Source: Ruegeria sp. 6PALISEP08 (GTDB taxonomy: Bacteria > Pseudomonadota > Alphaproteobacteria > Rhodobacterales > Rhodobacteraceae). From it: a stretch of DNA of 64,000 bases. The notes beneath the pieces were generated by a model. That model was not told the DNA's origin, did no database searches, and saw only the letters and a list, made by a program, of their open reading frames with translations. The first letter of the stretch is position 1. Every line of letters starts with the position of its first letter. This document shows, in pieces, positions 1-7,892 of the stretch. The position numbers were made by a program, and so were the translations under genes. The DNA lies in contig NZ_LGXZ01000005.1 in NCBI RefSeq assembly GCF_001238295.1, positions 124,001-188,000 on the forward strand. Reading direction: 5' to 3'.

Positions 1-551
1 AACTCCGCCTCGATCGCTTGCCCGATCTGCATGAACTGGCCGTCGCAGGCACCGTTTTTCACGGCTTCGGACACCAACGCCATCAAACGCGGGGCCCTAG
101 GGTCCGTGGGGGTATGGAACCGGTGGCCAAAGCCCGGCAATATTTTCCCCTCGTTATCAATCCAGTCGTCCAGGGCCTGTTCCAAACTGCCGGGATGTTC
201 AGTTACGAAATGGAAAAGAGTTACGGCTTGCTCGCCAGCCCCGCCGTGAACGTCCCCCAACATGTTCACGGCGCTTGCCATCGCGTTGTTGAGGGGCAGG
301 CCGCAGGTTACTGCCATGCGCGCTGTAGCAATCGAAGGCGCCTGAGGCCCATGGTCTACTGCGGCGACCAATGCGGCCTCAAACAACCGTGCCTGCGCGT
401 CGGAAGGGTGATCACCGCGCACCATGAACCAGATCATTTCAGCGAAGCTGAGGTTTCCGATCAAGTTCTGGATCGGTTCACCGCGCAAATCGATTCGGCC
501 GGGTTCCATATCAATGATGGATGTTGTCCACCAATCGGACACATCGCTCAT
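1..551 (-). CDS. Citryl-CoA lyase-like protein (citrate synthase family), C-terminus missing
   Basis: The left window edge cuts this gene; about 183 N-terminal residues are visible, starting at an ATG at 551. It shows citrate-synthase-family features: a DVHGGAGEQ segment and an LPGFGHRFH motif, the usual GFGHR signature around a catalytic histidine. Short citrate-synthase-fold proteins of this type are often annotated citryl-CoA lyase, which splits citryl-CoA into acetyl-CoA and oxaloacetate. The start overlaps the stop of the upstream CoA-transferase (ATGA), so the two are translationally coupled. This fits a two-step route in which the transferase makes a CoA ester and this enzyme cleaves it. 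The substrate is inferred; a citramalyl-CoA or other 3-hydroxyacyl-CoA lyase cannot be excluded. Confidence 0.7.
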   Translation of the reverse strand, partial: MSDVSDWWTTSIIDMEPGRIDLRGEPIQNLIGNLSFAEMIWFMVRGDHPSDAQARLFEAALVAAVDHGPQAPSIATARMAVTCGLPLNNAMASAVNMLGDVHGGAGEQAVTLFHFVTEHPGSLEQALDDWIDNEGKILPGFGHRFHTPTDPRAPRLMALVSEAVKNGACDGQFMQIGQAIEAE

Positions 552-1732
552 ATGATCCCCTCCTTGCGCAACGTGTCGATTTCTGCACCGGACAAACCGA
601 CTTCAGTCCAAATTGAGGCATTGTCGGCCCCAAGCTCGGGTGGCGCGGTCTTTGGCATAGGCCGCGTGCCGTCCATCACGACAGGGCTGCCCGCAAGCTT
701 CATGTCTTCGCCCTGAACCTGCACAGACCCGATTAGGCCGCGACCGGAAAGCTGTTCGTCGGCAAGCGCCTGGGGCACGGTCAGAACCTGACCGGTCGGT
801 ACGCCAATGGCATTGAGTTCACGCACCCAATCTGCTGCGGTTCTGGTCCGAAGAGTCTGCTCCAGCGCTTCGCGCAATGTGTGACGGTTCTGTTTGCGGT
901 CTTCGCGGGTTGAGTAGTCGGGGTTGCTTAGCAGGTCGTCCCGTCCCAGATGGCTTGCTAGGGCCTGCCACTGCTCATCTCGGTTGGCAGCGATATTGAT
1001 CGGGTTGTCGCGCGTCGCAAAGGTGCCAGAGGGGGCAGAGGTTGTATTTTCGTTTCCGTGCGCTCCGGGCATGACACCGCCGACCAGATAGTTCGACACG
1101 ACCCAACCCATCGTTGAAATCACCGCTTCGGACATAGCAACATCCAGATAGGTTCCGCGTGGGGTTGCGTTTAATGCGGCAGACACGGCAAAGGCGGCCG
1201 TCATCCCGCCGACCGTATCCGCCAAAGGGTAGCCAACGCGATAGGGCGCAGTATCAGGTGCCCCGGTGATGGACATCACGCCACTGATGCCCTGAACGAT
1301 CTGATCATAAGCCGGATCGCCCCTTCGTGGGCCATCCTGACCGAACCCGCTTATGGCGCAGTAAATCAGGTTCGGATTGACCTCTCGCAAGACGTTGTAA
1401 CCAAGCCCAAGGCGATCCATTACACCGGGTCGGAAATTTTCAACCAGCACATCAGTAGCTTGGACAAGACGTTTCAGCAACGCCCTGCCTTTTGCCGATT
1501 TCATGTCGAGCGTGACAGATTTCTTTTCGGCGTTTTGGGCCAGAAAGCTGACGCCCATGCCCGCTTTATTTCTGTTGGGTTCAGCGCCCAGAACGCGGGC
1601 AAGGTCGCCGCCACCAGGGCGTTCGACCTTGATCACTTCAGCTCCCATCAGCGCCAGTTGGTAGCAGCAATACGGACCCGCAAGGACATTTGTCAGATCG
1701 AGCACCCGTATTCCTGCCAGCGGTTCAGTCAC
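548..1732 (-). CDS. CaiB/BaiF family (class III) CoA-transferase
   Basis: About 394 residues, normal for the family. It opens with the family-typical PLAGIRVLDLTNVLAGPYC segment and has VENFRPGVMDRLGLGY in the middle; the family's catalytic aspartate lies in this region. I prefer the GTG start at 1732, which overlaps the tctA stop by 8 bp and puts the fold's first strand at the N-terminus; an ATG at 1765 would lie well inside tctA. These enzymes move CoA between carboxylic acids. Its place between a tricarboxylate transporter and a citryl-CoA-lyase-like gene suggests that it activates the imported acid. The exact donor and acceptor are unknown. Confidence 0.85.
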   Translation of the reverse strand: MTEPLAGIRVLDLTNVLAGPYCCYQLALMGAEVIKVERPGGGDLARVLGAEPNRNKAGMGVSFLAQNAEKKSVTLDMKSAKGRALLKRLVQATDVLVENFRPGVMDRLGLGYNVLREVNPNLIYCAISGFGQDGPRRGDPAYDQIVQGISGVMSITGAPDTAPYRVGYPLADTVGGMTAAFAVSAALNATPRGTYLDVAMSEAVISTMGWVVSNYLVGGVMPGAHGNENTTSAPSGTFATRDNPINIAANRDEQWQALASHLGRDDLLSNPDYSTREDRKQNRHTLREALEQTLRTRTAADWVRELNAIGVPTGQVLTVPQALADEQLSGRGLIGSVQVQGEDMKLAGSPVVMDGTRPMPKTAPPELGADNASIWTEVGLSGAEIDTLRKEGII

Positions 1733-3236
1733 CTTCTGCAACCCCAGCCGCCCGCGCCCGTGCACGGCGTGCGCGATAGCTGGGCAGAAGCACCAGAAGT
1801 GCTGCGATGACCAGCAGACCCAGCGTCATCGGGCGTTCCCAGATAAAGGCGATGCCGTCATAGAGCTGCATCGAGCGGGCAAAGTTGTCTTCCATCATGC
1901 CACCAAGGATGAAGCCGATCAGCAACGGTGCCAGTGGGTAATCGGCGAATTTCAACGCTGTCGCGCAGACGCCGAAGCCAACAAGTATCAAAAGCTCAGT
2001 TGCATTGTTCTGCCCGATATAGGCCCCCATCAGGGTGAAGAACAAAATGAATGGGATCAGGTAGTTGCGCGGAACCGAGAGGACTTTGGCGATATACGGG
2101 ATCAGGGGAAGGTTAAGGATCAGCAGCACGAGGTTGCCGATGAACATTGACATGATCACGGCCCAGAAAATCTGCGGCTCATCCAACATCAGACGCGGGC
2201 CCGGTGTCACGTTCAGTGCAATCAGAGCCCCGAGCAAGATCGCCGTTGTACCAGAGCCGGGAATGCCAAGCGTCAGCAGCGGCACGAAAGACCCGGTGCA
2301 GGCAGCGTTGTTTGCCGATTCAGGAGCCGCAAGACCCTTGATTGAGCCTTTGCCGAATTCTTCCTGTTCGTCTTTCGGGGCAATGTTGCGTTCGACCGCA
2401 TAGCCTAGGAAACTTGCAATCGTAGCGCCTGCACCGGGCAGGACACCGATGAAGAATCCTTGTATCGATTGGCGACCAATCACAGGTGCGATGGCCTTTG
2501 CTTCGCTGCCTGATATCCGCAGATCTTTGATCTCGCCATCATCCCCCTGAAGGTCTTTTGGTTTGAGGACCAAAAACAGCGCTTCGGGCAAGGCGAACAT
2601 GGCCATTGCCAAGGTGATGAACCCAAACCCGGACTGCAGGTCCATGATACCCATGGTGAATCGCGGCAAGTTGAACAATGCGCCTTCACCCACCGTGGCC
2701 ATGATCAGGCCCAAAACTGTCATGATGATAGCTTTGGCCACCTGACCTGTACCCGCGAAGGCTGCAATGGCCGATAAGCCAACCACCATCAGGGCGAAAT
2801 ACTCTGCCGAGTGAAAGAGCAATGCCACGGACGACAGGGCAGGGGCGAAGACCATCAGCAAAATGGCACCAATTGTACCGCCTGCAAAACTTGCGATTGC
2901 TGCGATGGTCAAAGCTTTTCCTGCTTTCCCCTGGCGAGCCATCGGATAGCCGTCAAAGCTGGACGCAACAGTGCCCGCGACCCCCGGCGCGTTGAGAAGG
3001 ATCGAAGAGGTGGAGCCGCCAAAGATGGCACCATAGTAAACCCCGGCCAGCAGGATCAACGCCGCGGACGGATCGCCCATGGAAATCGCAACAGGAATCA
3101 TAATGGCGATGATCGACATCGGGCCGAGGCCCGGGAGCATGCCGATGAATGTACCTATAAGACATCCTGCGATGACCATCAGCAGGTTCTGAATTGAGAA
3201 AGCCGTTTGCAGGCCGATCAGAAGTCCTTCAAGCAT
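1725..3236 (-). CDS. tctA: Tripartite tricarboxylate transporter, large membrane subunit TctA
   Basis: About 503 residues, the usual length for TctA, with many hydrophobic segments. Typical TctA features are the N-terminal GTFIGMLPGLGPMS stretch and the repeat-like second half with GVLPGAGATIASFLGYA and TLGIPGSGTTAILLGAL. Starting at the ATG at 3236 places it one base after the tctB stop. It forms the channel of a TTT system, importing an acid delivered by the periplasmic receptor TctC using an ion gradient. Its 3' end overlaps the CoA-transferase start, so uptake and activation of the substrate are probably one transcription unit. Confidence 0.93.
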   Translation of the reverse strand: MLEGLLIGLQTAFSIQNLLMVIAGCLIGTFIGMLPGLGPMSIIAIMIPVAISMGDPSAALILLAGVYYGAIFGGSTSSILLNAPGVAGTVASSFDGYPMARQGKAGKALTIAAIASFAGGTIGAILLMVFAPALSSVALLFHSAEYFALMVVGLSAIAAFAGTGQVAKAIIMTVLGLIMATVGEGALFNLPRFTMGIMDLQSGFGFITLAMAMFALPEALFLVLKPKDLQGDDGEIKDLRISGSEAKAIAPVIGRQSIQGFFIGVLPGAGATIASFLGYAVERNIAPKDEQEEFGKGSIKGLAAPESANNAACTGSFVPLLTLGIPGSGTTAILLGALIALNVTPGPRLMLDEPQIFWAVIMSMFIGNLVLLILNLPLIPYIAKVLSVPRNYLIPFILFFTLMGAYIGQNNATELLILVGFGVCATALKFADYPLAPLLIGFILGGMMEDNFARSMQLYDGIAFIWERPMTLGLLVIAALLVLLPSYRARRARARAAGVAEGD

Positions 3237-3237
3237 G

Positions 3238-3720
3238 TCAGCCTCCGAAAATGCCCGGCAAGGGGCGCATGTAGATGCCAAGAACTTCCTGAACCAGATA
3301 CCAGACGGCACCAGTTGCTATGAAAGCGACGGGAAGCATAATGAGCCATTTGCGCTCGCCCAGAATGAATGAGCCCAGGATCAGGAAAGCCGAAGTCGAG
3401 ATCAGAAACCCGACGGGGCGCAGGCAGAGGGCGTAGATCACCATCAGGGCCAACAGCATCAACGCCTGGTCAAGATGGTAATCACCCAACCGCCGATAAT
3501 CGATATCGGCTTCTTTGGGTTCAGCCTTTTCGAAACCCACCAGAATGATCGTGGTGGTGATGATTCCCAGAATCGACAGCACTTTTGGGAAGGTGCTGGG
3601 CCAGATGGGGTTTCTCTGCATGAAAGGGGGAAGGCTGCCGTCCATCGTGAACCAAGCGGCGTAGCCATATGTTAAACACACACCCAGAAGAATGAGCGCG
3701 ATCCAGCGATCCAGCGCCAT
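3238..3720 (-). CDS. tctB: Tripartite tricarboxylate transporter, small membrane subunit TctB
   Basis: 160 residues with four likely membrane segments: near 7-25, around 43-60, and two in the second half including ICLRPVGF-like and LGSFILGE regions. Length and topology match TctB, the poorly conserved small subunit of TTT transporters. It sits between tctC and tctA in the usual order. It is separated from tctC by 67 bp that contain a perfect stem-loop, and from tctA by one base. Identification rests mainly on context and topology. Confidence 0.85.
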   Translation of the reverse strand: MALDRWIALILLGVCLTYGYAAWFTMDGSLPPFMQRNPIWPSTFPKVLSILGIITTTIILVGFEKAEPKEADIDYRRLGDYHLDQALMLLALMVIYALCLRPVGFLISTSAFLILGSFILGERKWLIMLPVAFIATGAVWYLVQEVLGIYMRPLPGIFGG

Positions 3721-3753
3721 GAGGCCCCCTCCTTTTTTCTTGTTGTTGGGAAT

Positions 3754-3777
3754 GGCAGAGCGGGTACCCGCTCTGCC
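3754..3777. other. Perfect 24-bp palindrome (RNA stem-loop) between tctC and tctB
   Basis: Arms GGCAGAGCGG and CCGCTCTGCC flank a GTAC centre, giving a 10-bp stem. In the minus-strand transcript it lies after the tctC stop and before tctB. No T-run follows, so it is not a standard terminator. It more likely protects the 3' end of tctC mRNA or partly attenuates transcription, raising receptor levels over the membrane subunits. Confidence 0.7.
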
Positions 3778-3787
3778 GGTCGTGATT

Positions 3788-4771
3788 TTAAAGGAAGCCC
3801 AGTTTTTTCATCAGATCGCCGATTTGCTGTTCCTGCTGCTCCAGAAATGACTGGAAGTCGTCGCCTGAATTGTGGATGTTCACCCAACCGTTACGTGCGC
3901 GAACCTCTTCCCATTCAGGAGTGTCGTACATCTTGGCAATCGCGGCCTGGTAGGCGGCCAGCTTGTCTTCGGGCAGACCCGGGGCTGCAAAGAAACCACG
4001 CCAGTTCACGAAGGTTGTGTCGATGCCCTGTTCCTTCATGGTCATGGCATCAGGAGCCGCATCAACACGTTCTTCCGACGTCACGCCGATGATTTTGACT
4101 TCGCCCGCGTTTGCCAGATCAACCGCTTCCGAGAAACCGGTAGATAGCCCCGCAATCTCACCCGACAGCAGGGCTGCCATGGCTTTGCCACCCGCGTCAT
4201 AGGGGATGTATTTCACGCCGAGCGCATCTTTGCCTGCCGCTTCCATCACCATCGCGGCCACCAAGTGGTCCATACCGCCGGGTACCGAGCCGCCGCCAAT
4301 CGCTGTTCCGCCCGGGTCGGCGTCAAAGGCGGCAAGCAGATCATCCATCGAGTTGATGGGGCTGTCTTTGCCCACGACGATCGCGGCATAATCACCAATG
4401 GTGCCCGAGACCAGCGTCAAGTCGCGGAAGTTATGTGGGAATACGCCGGTCAGGGAACGGATCACGATCGGCGTGGAGTTCACCATCAGCGTACCATGAT
4501 TGCTGTCAGCGTTTTCGATCAGGTAACCAATGGCTTTGCCACCACCACCACCTGACATGTTTTCGTAGGACGCAGTGCCCACAAGACCCGCGTTTGTCAG
4601 TGCTTCGCCAGTACCACGTGCAGTACCGTCCCAGCCGCCGCCTGCGCCGCCGGGGATCAGAAAGTGGATGCTGTCCACAACCTGATGATCATCGGCCAAA
4701 GCCGGCCCCGTTAGGCCGATTGCGGCCACAGCTGCGATCAGGGCGCGGCGGCCCAGTGTGAATGTCGTCAT
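3788..4771 (-). CDS. tctC: Tripartite tricarboxylate transporter receptor TctC (Bug family)
   Basis: 327 residues with a Sec signal peptide: positive start, hydrophobic core IAAVAAIGLTGP, probable cleavage after ALA near residue 26. The mature part has Bug-receptor features: an early HFLIPGGAGGGWDG loop that contacts the ligand carboxylate, and the later IPYDAGGKAMAALLSGEIAGLS segment. It binds the acid in the periplasm and hands it to TctAB. A GGAGG ribosome site precedes the ATG. It is the first gene of the minus-strand operon, divergent from tctDE, with a tandem repeat in the shared promoter. The preferred ligand cannot be read from sequence. Confidence 0.93.
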   Translation of the reverse strand: MTTFTLGRRALIAAVAAIGLTGPALADDHQVVDSIHFLIPGGAGGGWDGTARGTGEALTNAGLVGTASYENMSGGGGGKAIGYLIENADSNHGTLMVNSTPIVIRSLTGVFPHNFRDLTLVSGTIGDYAAIVVGKDSPINSMDDLLAAFDADPGGTAIGGGSVPGGMDHLVAAMVMEAAGKDALGVKYIPYDAGGKAMAALLSGEIAGLSTGFSEAVDLANAGEVKIIGVTSEERVDAAPDAMTMKEQGIDTTFVNWRGFFAAPGLPEDKLAAYQAAIAKMYDTPEWEEVRARNGWVNIHNSGDDFQSFLEQQEQQIGDLMKKLGFL

Positions 4772-4828
4772 GATGTCCTCCCATTTGACAACCGGCCGCG
4801 TCGCGGCTCAGATTGACAGAACAAAAAC

Positions 4829-4850
4829 ACATCAACCTGACATCAACCTG
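4829..4850. promoter_or_regulatory. Tandem 11-bp repeat, probable TctD binding site
   Basis: ACATCAACCTG occurs twice head to tail (4829-4839 and 4840-4850) between the divergent tctC and tctD genes. Direct repeats with 11-bp periodicity are the standard binding pattern of OmpR/PhoB-type response regulators, the family of TctD. A TTGACA hexamer lies at 4813-4818 (+ strand). Confidence 0.7.
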
Positions 4851-4878
4851 TCACGTGCCAAAATAGTGCCAAAGCCCC

Positions 4879-5547
4879 ATGAAGTTCTTGCTAGTTGAAG
4901 ACAGTCACGACCTTGCACGCGCGATTTGTTCGCGCATGAGGTTAGACGGACATGTGATTGATCATGCAGCAAATTTGGACGATGCAACCGGCTTTGTGGA
5001 AACTCAGGATTATGACCTGATCCTGCTGGACATCATGCTGCCCGACGGGGATGGGCGTGACTTTCTGAAACGCCATCGCGCTGGCAATCGGGACACGCCC
5101 GTCATTGTGCTGACGGCCCGCAGTCAGGTATCGGATCGAATCGGTTCGCTAGATCTGGGGGCAGACGACTATGTCACCAAACCTTTCGATCACGCAGAAC
5201 TCGAGGCCCGCTGTCGCGCCGTACTACGCCGCAAGTCCGGGAATACGACGACGAAGATCGAGGTCGGCGGCATCGTCTTCGACCCGCTGGCGGGCCACCT
5301 GACCGTAGGGGATCAGACCTTTTCCCTGCGTAACCGTGAACTGCGCCTGCTCGAATTGTTCATCAATGCACCTGGACAGGTTTTTTCAAAGCAAAAGCTA
5401 ACAGACCGGCTGTTTTCTTACGACGACACGGTCTCGGATAATGCGATTGAGGTCTATGTGGGTCGCTTGCGCAAGCATCTGGAACCGTCTGACTTGAAGA
5501 TCACAACACTTCGCGGACTGGGATACAGGCTGGATCATGCCTCTTGA
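4879..5547 (+). CDS. tctD: OmpR-family response regulator, TctD-like
   Basis: 222 residues. Receiver domain about 1-115 with the acidic pair ED at 7-8, phospho-acceptor Asp51 in LILLDIMLPDGDG, and the conserved lysine in YVTKPF. A C-terminal winged helix follows (about 125-220) with SLRNRELRLLELF and the recognition region VYVGRLRKHL. It most likely responds to the kinase encoded next (11-bp overlap) and controls the divergent tctCBA operon. The 11-bp tandem repeat just upstream fits its binding mode. Divergent placement beside a TTT transporter is the classic tctD arrangement. Confidence 0.92.
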   Translation: MKFLLVEDSHDLARAICSRMRLDGHVIDHAANLDDATGFVETQDYDLILLDIMLPDGDGRDFLKRHRAGNRDTPVIVLTARSQVSDRIGSLDLGADDYVTKPFDHAELEARCRAVLRRKSGNTTTKIEVGGIVFDPLAGHLTVGDQTFSLRNRELRLLELFINAPGQVFSKQKLTDRLFSYDDTVSDNAIEVYVGRLRKHLEPSDLKITTLRGLGYRLDHAS

Positions 5548-6904
5548 TCCCAATGTGTCAGGATCGCTGCGGAACAGATTGGTTCTAACCCTCATCGGGG
5601 GTGCTGCTCTACTTGCCTTTCTTCTGTTTGTAGCGGTCCGAAATTATGCCGCGCAGGTCGCGCAACAGGGGCAGGACAATATTCTGGGCGCTTCCGTGAC
5701 CTCTATTCTGGATGCGGCGGCCTTACGTGAAGGTGAGCTTGAGGTTGATATTCCATACGCCGCCTTTGCAATGCTGAGCACCCCGTCAGACGACCGGGTC
5801 TTTTATGCGATTTATCAGGATGGGGAATTTCTGTCTGGATACGAAGACCTGTCGCCATCGTCAGGGCAGAGTGACAGCCGGTGGCGCTTTCAATCCAACT
5901 ACGTCCGAGGTGAGACCATCCGACAGGTCAATGCCAACCGAACGCTGGTTGGATTGGACAAACAAACCATAGTCGAAATTGTGCTGGGGCAAACACAAGA
6001 TGCGTTGGCGGAAACTCTGGACCAGATCTCACGCAACGCAGCAGTTCTTGGGATCGGGTTCTTTGCCCTTGCCGCCGCCTTGTCCTTTTGGGCGACGTCT
6101 TCGACCATTGGGCAGTTGAACAGGCTGACGACCTCTGTCACCCGCCGGGGCCCGCAAGATCTGAGCCCCTTCAAAAAACCCGTGCCTCGCGAAATGGCAC
6201 CATTGGTCGCCTCGCTGAACTCTTTGATGGGTCGACTCGATCAGTCTCTGAGCCAATCCGAAGACTTCATCGCCGAGGCGGCGCACCGCGTGCGGACCCC
6301 GCTGGCAACAGTCAGATCTTATGCTGACGCAACTTTGCAAAGGGTTGAGAAGGAAGAAAACCGCGAAGCGTTGCGATCGATGGTACGGGCCATTGACGAA
6401 AGCTCGCGGGCGGCGGGGCAGTTGCTGGATCATGCGATGATCACGTTCCGCGCGGATCACCTGGAGCGGGAAGAGATCGACCTTGTCGCTCTGGTCCGAG
6501 ACTTGGTGCAGCGTTTGACACCGATTGCCGAAATGAAGGACTTGTCCCTATCCTTGGATGGCGATGCGGAGGTTCTTTATTCCGGGGATCCTATTCTCAT
6601 CCAGAACGCGGTGCGTAACATGATCGATAATGCACTCAAATATGCACCTTCTGACAGTTCTGTCCGCATTGAGGTAACGTCTGCCCCGACTAAGCAGATC
6701 CGTGTCAAAGACCGCGGACCCGGGTTCCCGCCAAACGAAATCCATACGCTGACACGCCGCTTCGAGCGTGGAAAAAACGCAAGCGGCACCATCGGGTCCG
6801 GCTTGGGTCTGACCATCGTGCAGGACGTCGCAACTGCCCATGGCGGCACGCTGGAACTAGAGAACCGACAAGGGGGCGGCGCATGCGTTACATTATCGCT
6901 CTGA
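5537..6904 (+). CDS. tctE: Sensor histidine kinase, TctE-like
   Basis: 455 residues. A membrane segment at about 16-35, a periplasmic sensor region to about 165 and a second membrane segment at 168-187 are followed by a HAMP-like linker. The dimerisation/phospho-acceptor helix has His250 in AEAAHRVRTPLATV. The ATPase domain shows the N-box (NAVRNMIDNALKYA), the DRGPGF G1 box and the GSGLGLTIVQ G2 box. It senses an extracytoplasmic signal, presumably a tricarboxylate, and phosphorylates TctD. It overlaps tctD at its start and the next gene by 22 bp at its end, so the three are one coupled unit. Confidence 0.92.
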   Translation: MPLDPNVSGSLRNRLVLTLIGGAALLAFLLFVAVRNYAAQVAQQGQDNILGASVTSILDAAALREGELEVDIPYAAFAMLSTPSDDRVFYAIYQDGEFLSGYEDLSPSSGQSDSRWRFQSNYVRGETIRQVNANRTLVGLDKQTIVEIVLGQTQDALAETLDQISRNAAVLGIGFFALAAALSFWATSSTIGQLNRLTTSVTRRGPQDLSPFKKPVPREMAPLVASLNSLMGRLDQSLSQSEDFIAEAAHRVRTPLATVRSYADATLQRVEKEENREALRSMVRAIDESSRAAGQLLDHAMITFRADHLEREEIDLVALVRDLVQRLTPIAEMKDLSLSLDGDAEVLYSGDPILIQNAVRNMIDNALKYAPSDSSVRIEVTSAPTKQIRVKDRGPGFPPNEIHTLTRRFERGKNASGTIGSGLGLTIVQDVATAHGGTLELENRQGGGACVTLSL

Positions 6905-7881
6905 TTTTGTTTTTCTTTCCAACATTTGTATTCGCACAAGCCTGGGAAGACAGACAGGTGTTTAATGCTGAGGCAGGTCAGACCCGCCTGCGTGTGATCT
7001 CAAGCACGGATACATTCCTTTTCGCGCCGCTGATTGCCGCGTTTCTTGAGGAGAACCCGGGTATCTCGATAGATTACATGGTGACGGGCACAGCAGACAT
7101 CGACCGGATCGTTCGCGGTGCGCCTGACGACTTTGACATCGTCATTTCCAGTGCAATGGACCTGCAACTAAAATTGGCAAATGACGGTTTTGGGCGGGTA
7201 ATTGATGACGTGAGGCTGCCGTCTTGGGCGCAATGGCACCAAAGTTTGTTTGCGTTTACATTCGAGCCCGCGACAATTGTGATCAACCGTGCCGCTTTTG
7301 AAGGTGGCCCCATACCCGAAACTCGCCAGCAGCTTATTGAAATGCTGCGCGCGCGCCCGGACGAATTCTTGGGGCGCGTGGGGACATATGACATTCGGCA
7401 ATCCGGGCTGGGCTATCTTTTCGCCACCCAGGATGCCCGCGCATCCGAAACCTATTGGCGTCTGATGGAGGTCATGGGCGGGTTGAATGTTCGCCTGTAC
7501 TGTTGCTCGGCCGACATGATTGACGATCTTGTCAACGGAGAGATCGCCGTAGCGTACAACGTTTTAGGCTCTTATGCCTCCGCCCGGGCTGGCGGCAAGG
7601 ACGTGCTAGAGGTGATCCTGCCATCTGATTTTCAGACCACCATGATGCGCACGGCATTGGTGCTGGACGGCACCCCAGAACCTGATGCTGCGGCGACCTT
7701 TGTGCAGCATCTTGTTTCAAGCCCTGCAGGAAGCGTTTTTTCTCTTCCGCCGCTGGCGCTCTACGACGCAGGGGCGGAACGGGAAGCGATTGGGCTCGAC
7801 CCGGCCTTGCTGACCTTTCTGGACAGGTTGAAGCGCCGCCGGTTTCTGACGGAATGGGAAAGCGCGGTGATCCAGAGATAA
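6883..7881 (+). CDS. Periplasmic extracellular solute-binding protein coupled to the tctDE kinase
   Basis: 332 residues with a signal peptide (hydrophobic MRYIIALILFFFPTFVFAQA, cleavage near residue 19). The mature protein resembles ABC-type iron or anion binding proteins: VISSTDTFLFAPLIAAFLEENPGI at the start, FDIVISSAMDLQLKLANDGFG, then AVAYNVLGSYA. It contains an unusual YCCSAD pair of cysteines near 206-207. No ABC permease or ATPase lies nearby. Its 22-bp overlap with tctE suggests an auxiliary sensor that presents ligand to the kinase, rather than a transporter subunit. That role is inferred from context. Confidence 0.75.
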   Translation: MRYIIALILFFFPTFVFAQAWEDRQVFNAEAGQTRLRVISSTDTFLFAPLIAAFLEENPGISIDYMVTGTADIDRIVRGAPDDFDIVISSAMDLQLKLANDGFGRVIDDVRLPSWAQWHQSLFAFTFEPATIVINRAAFEGGPIPETRQQLIEMLRARPDEFLGRVGTYDIRQSGLGYLFATQDARASETYWRLMEVMGGLNVRLYCCSADMIDDLVNGEIAVAYNVLGSYASARAGGKDVLEVILPSDFQTTMMRTALVLDGTPEPDAAATFVQHLVSSPAGSVFSLPPLALYDAGAEREAIGLDPALLTFLDRLKRRRFLTEWESAVIQR

Positions 7882-7892
7882 CCGCGCCGGCT

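Noticed and set aside
3754-3777. Rho-independent terminator between tctC and tctB
   Set aside because: No T-run follows the stem on either strand in the needed direction; the minus-strand transcript continues into A-rich sequence.
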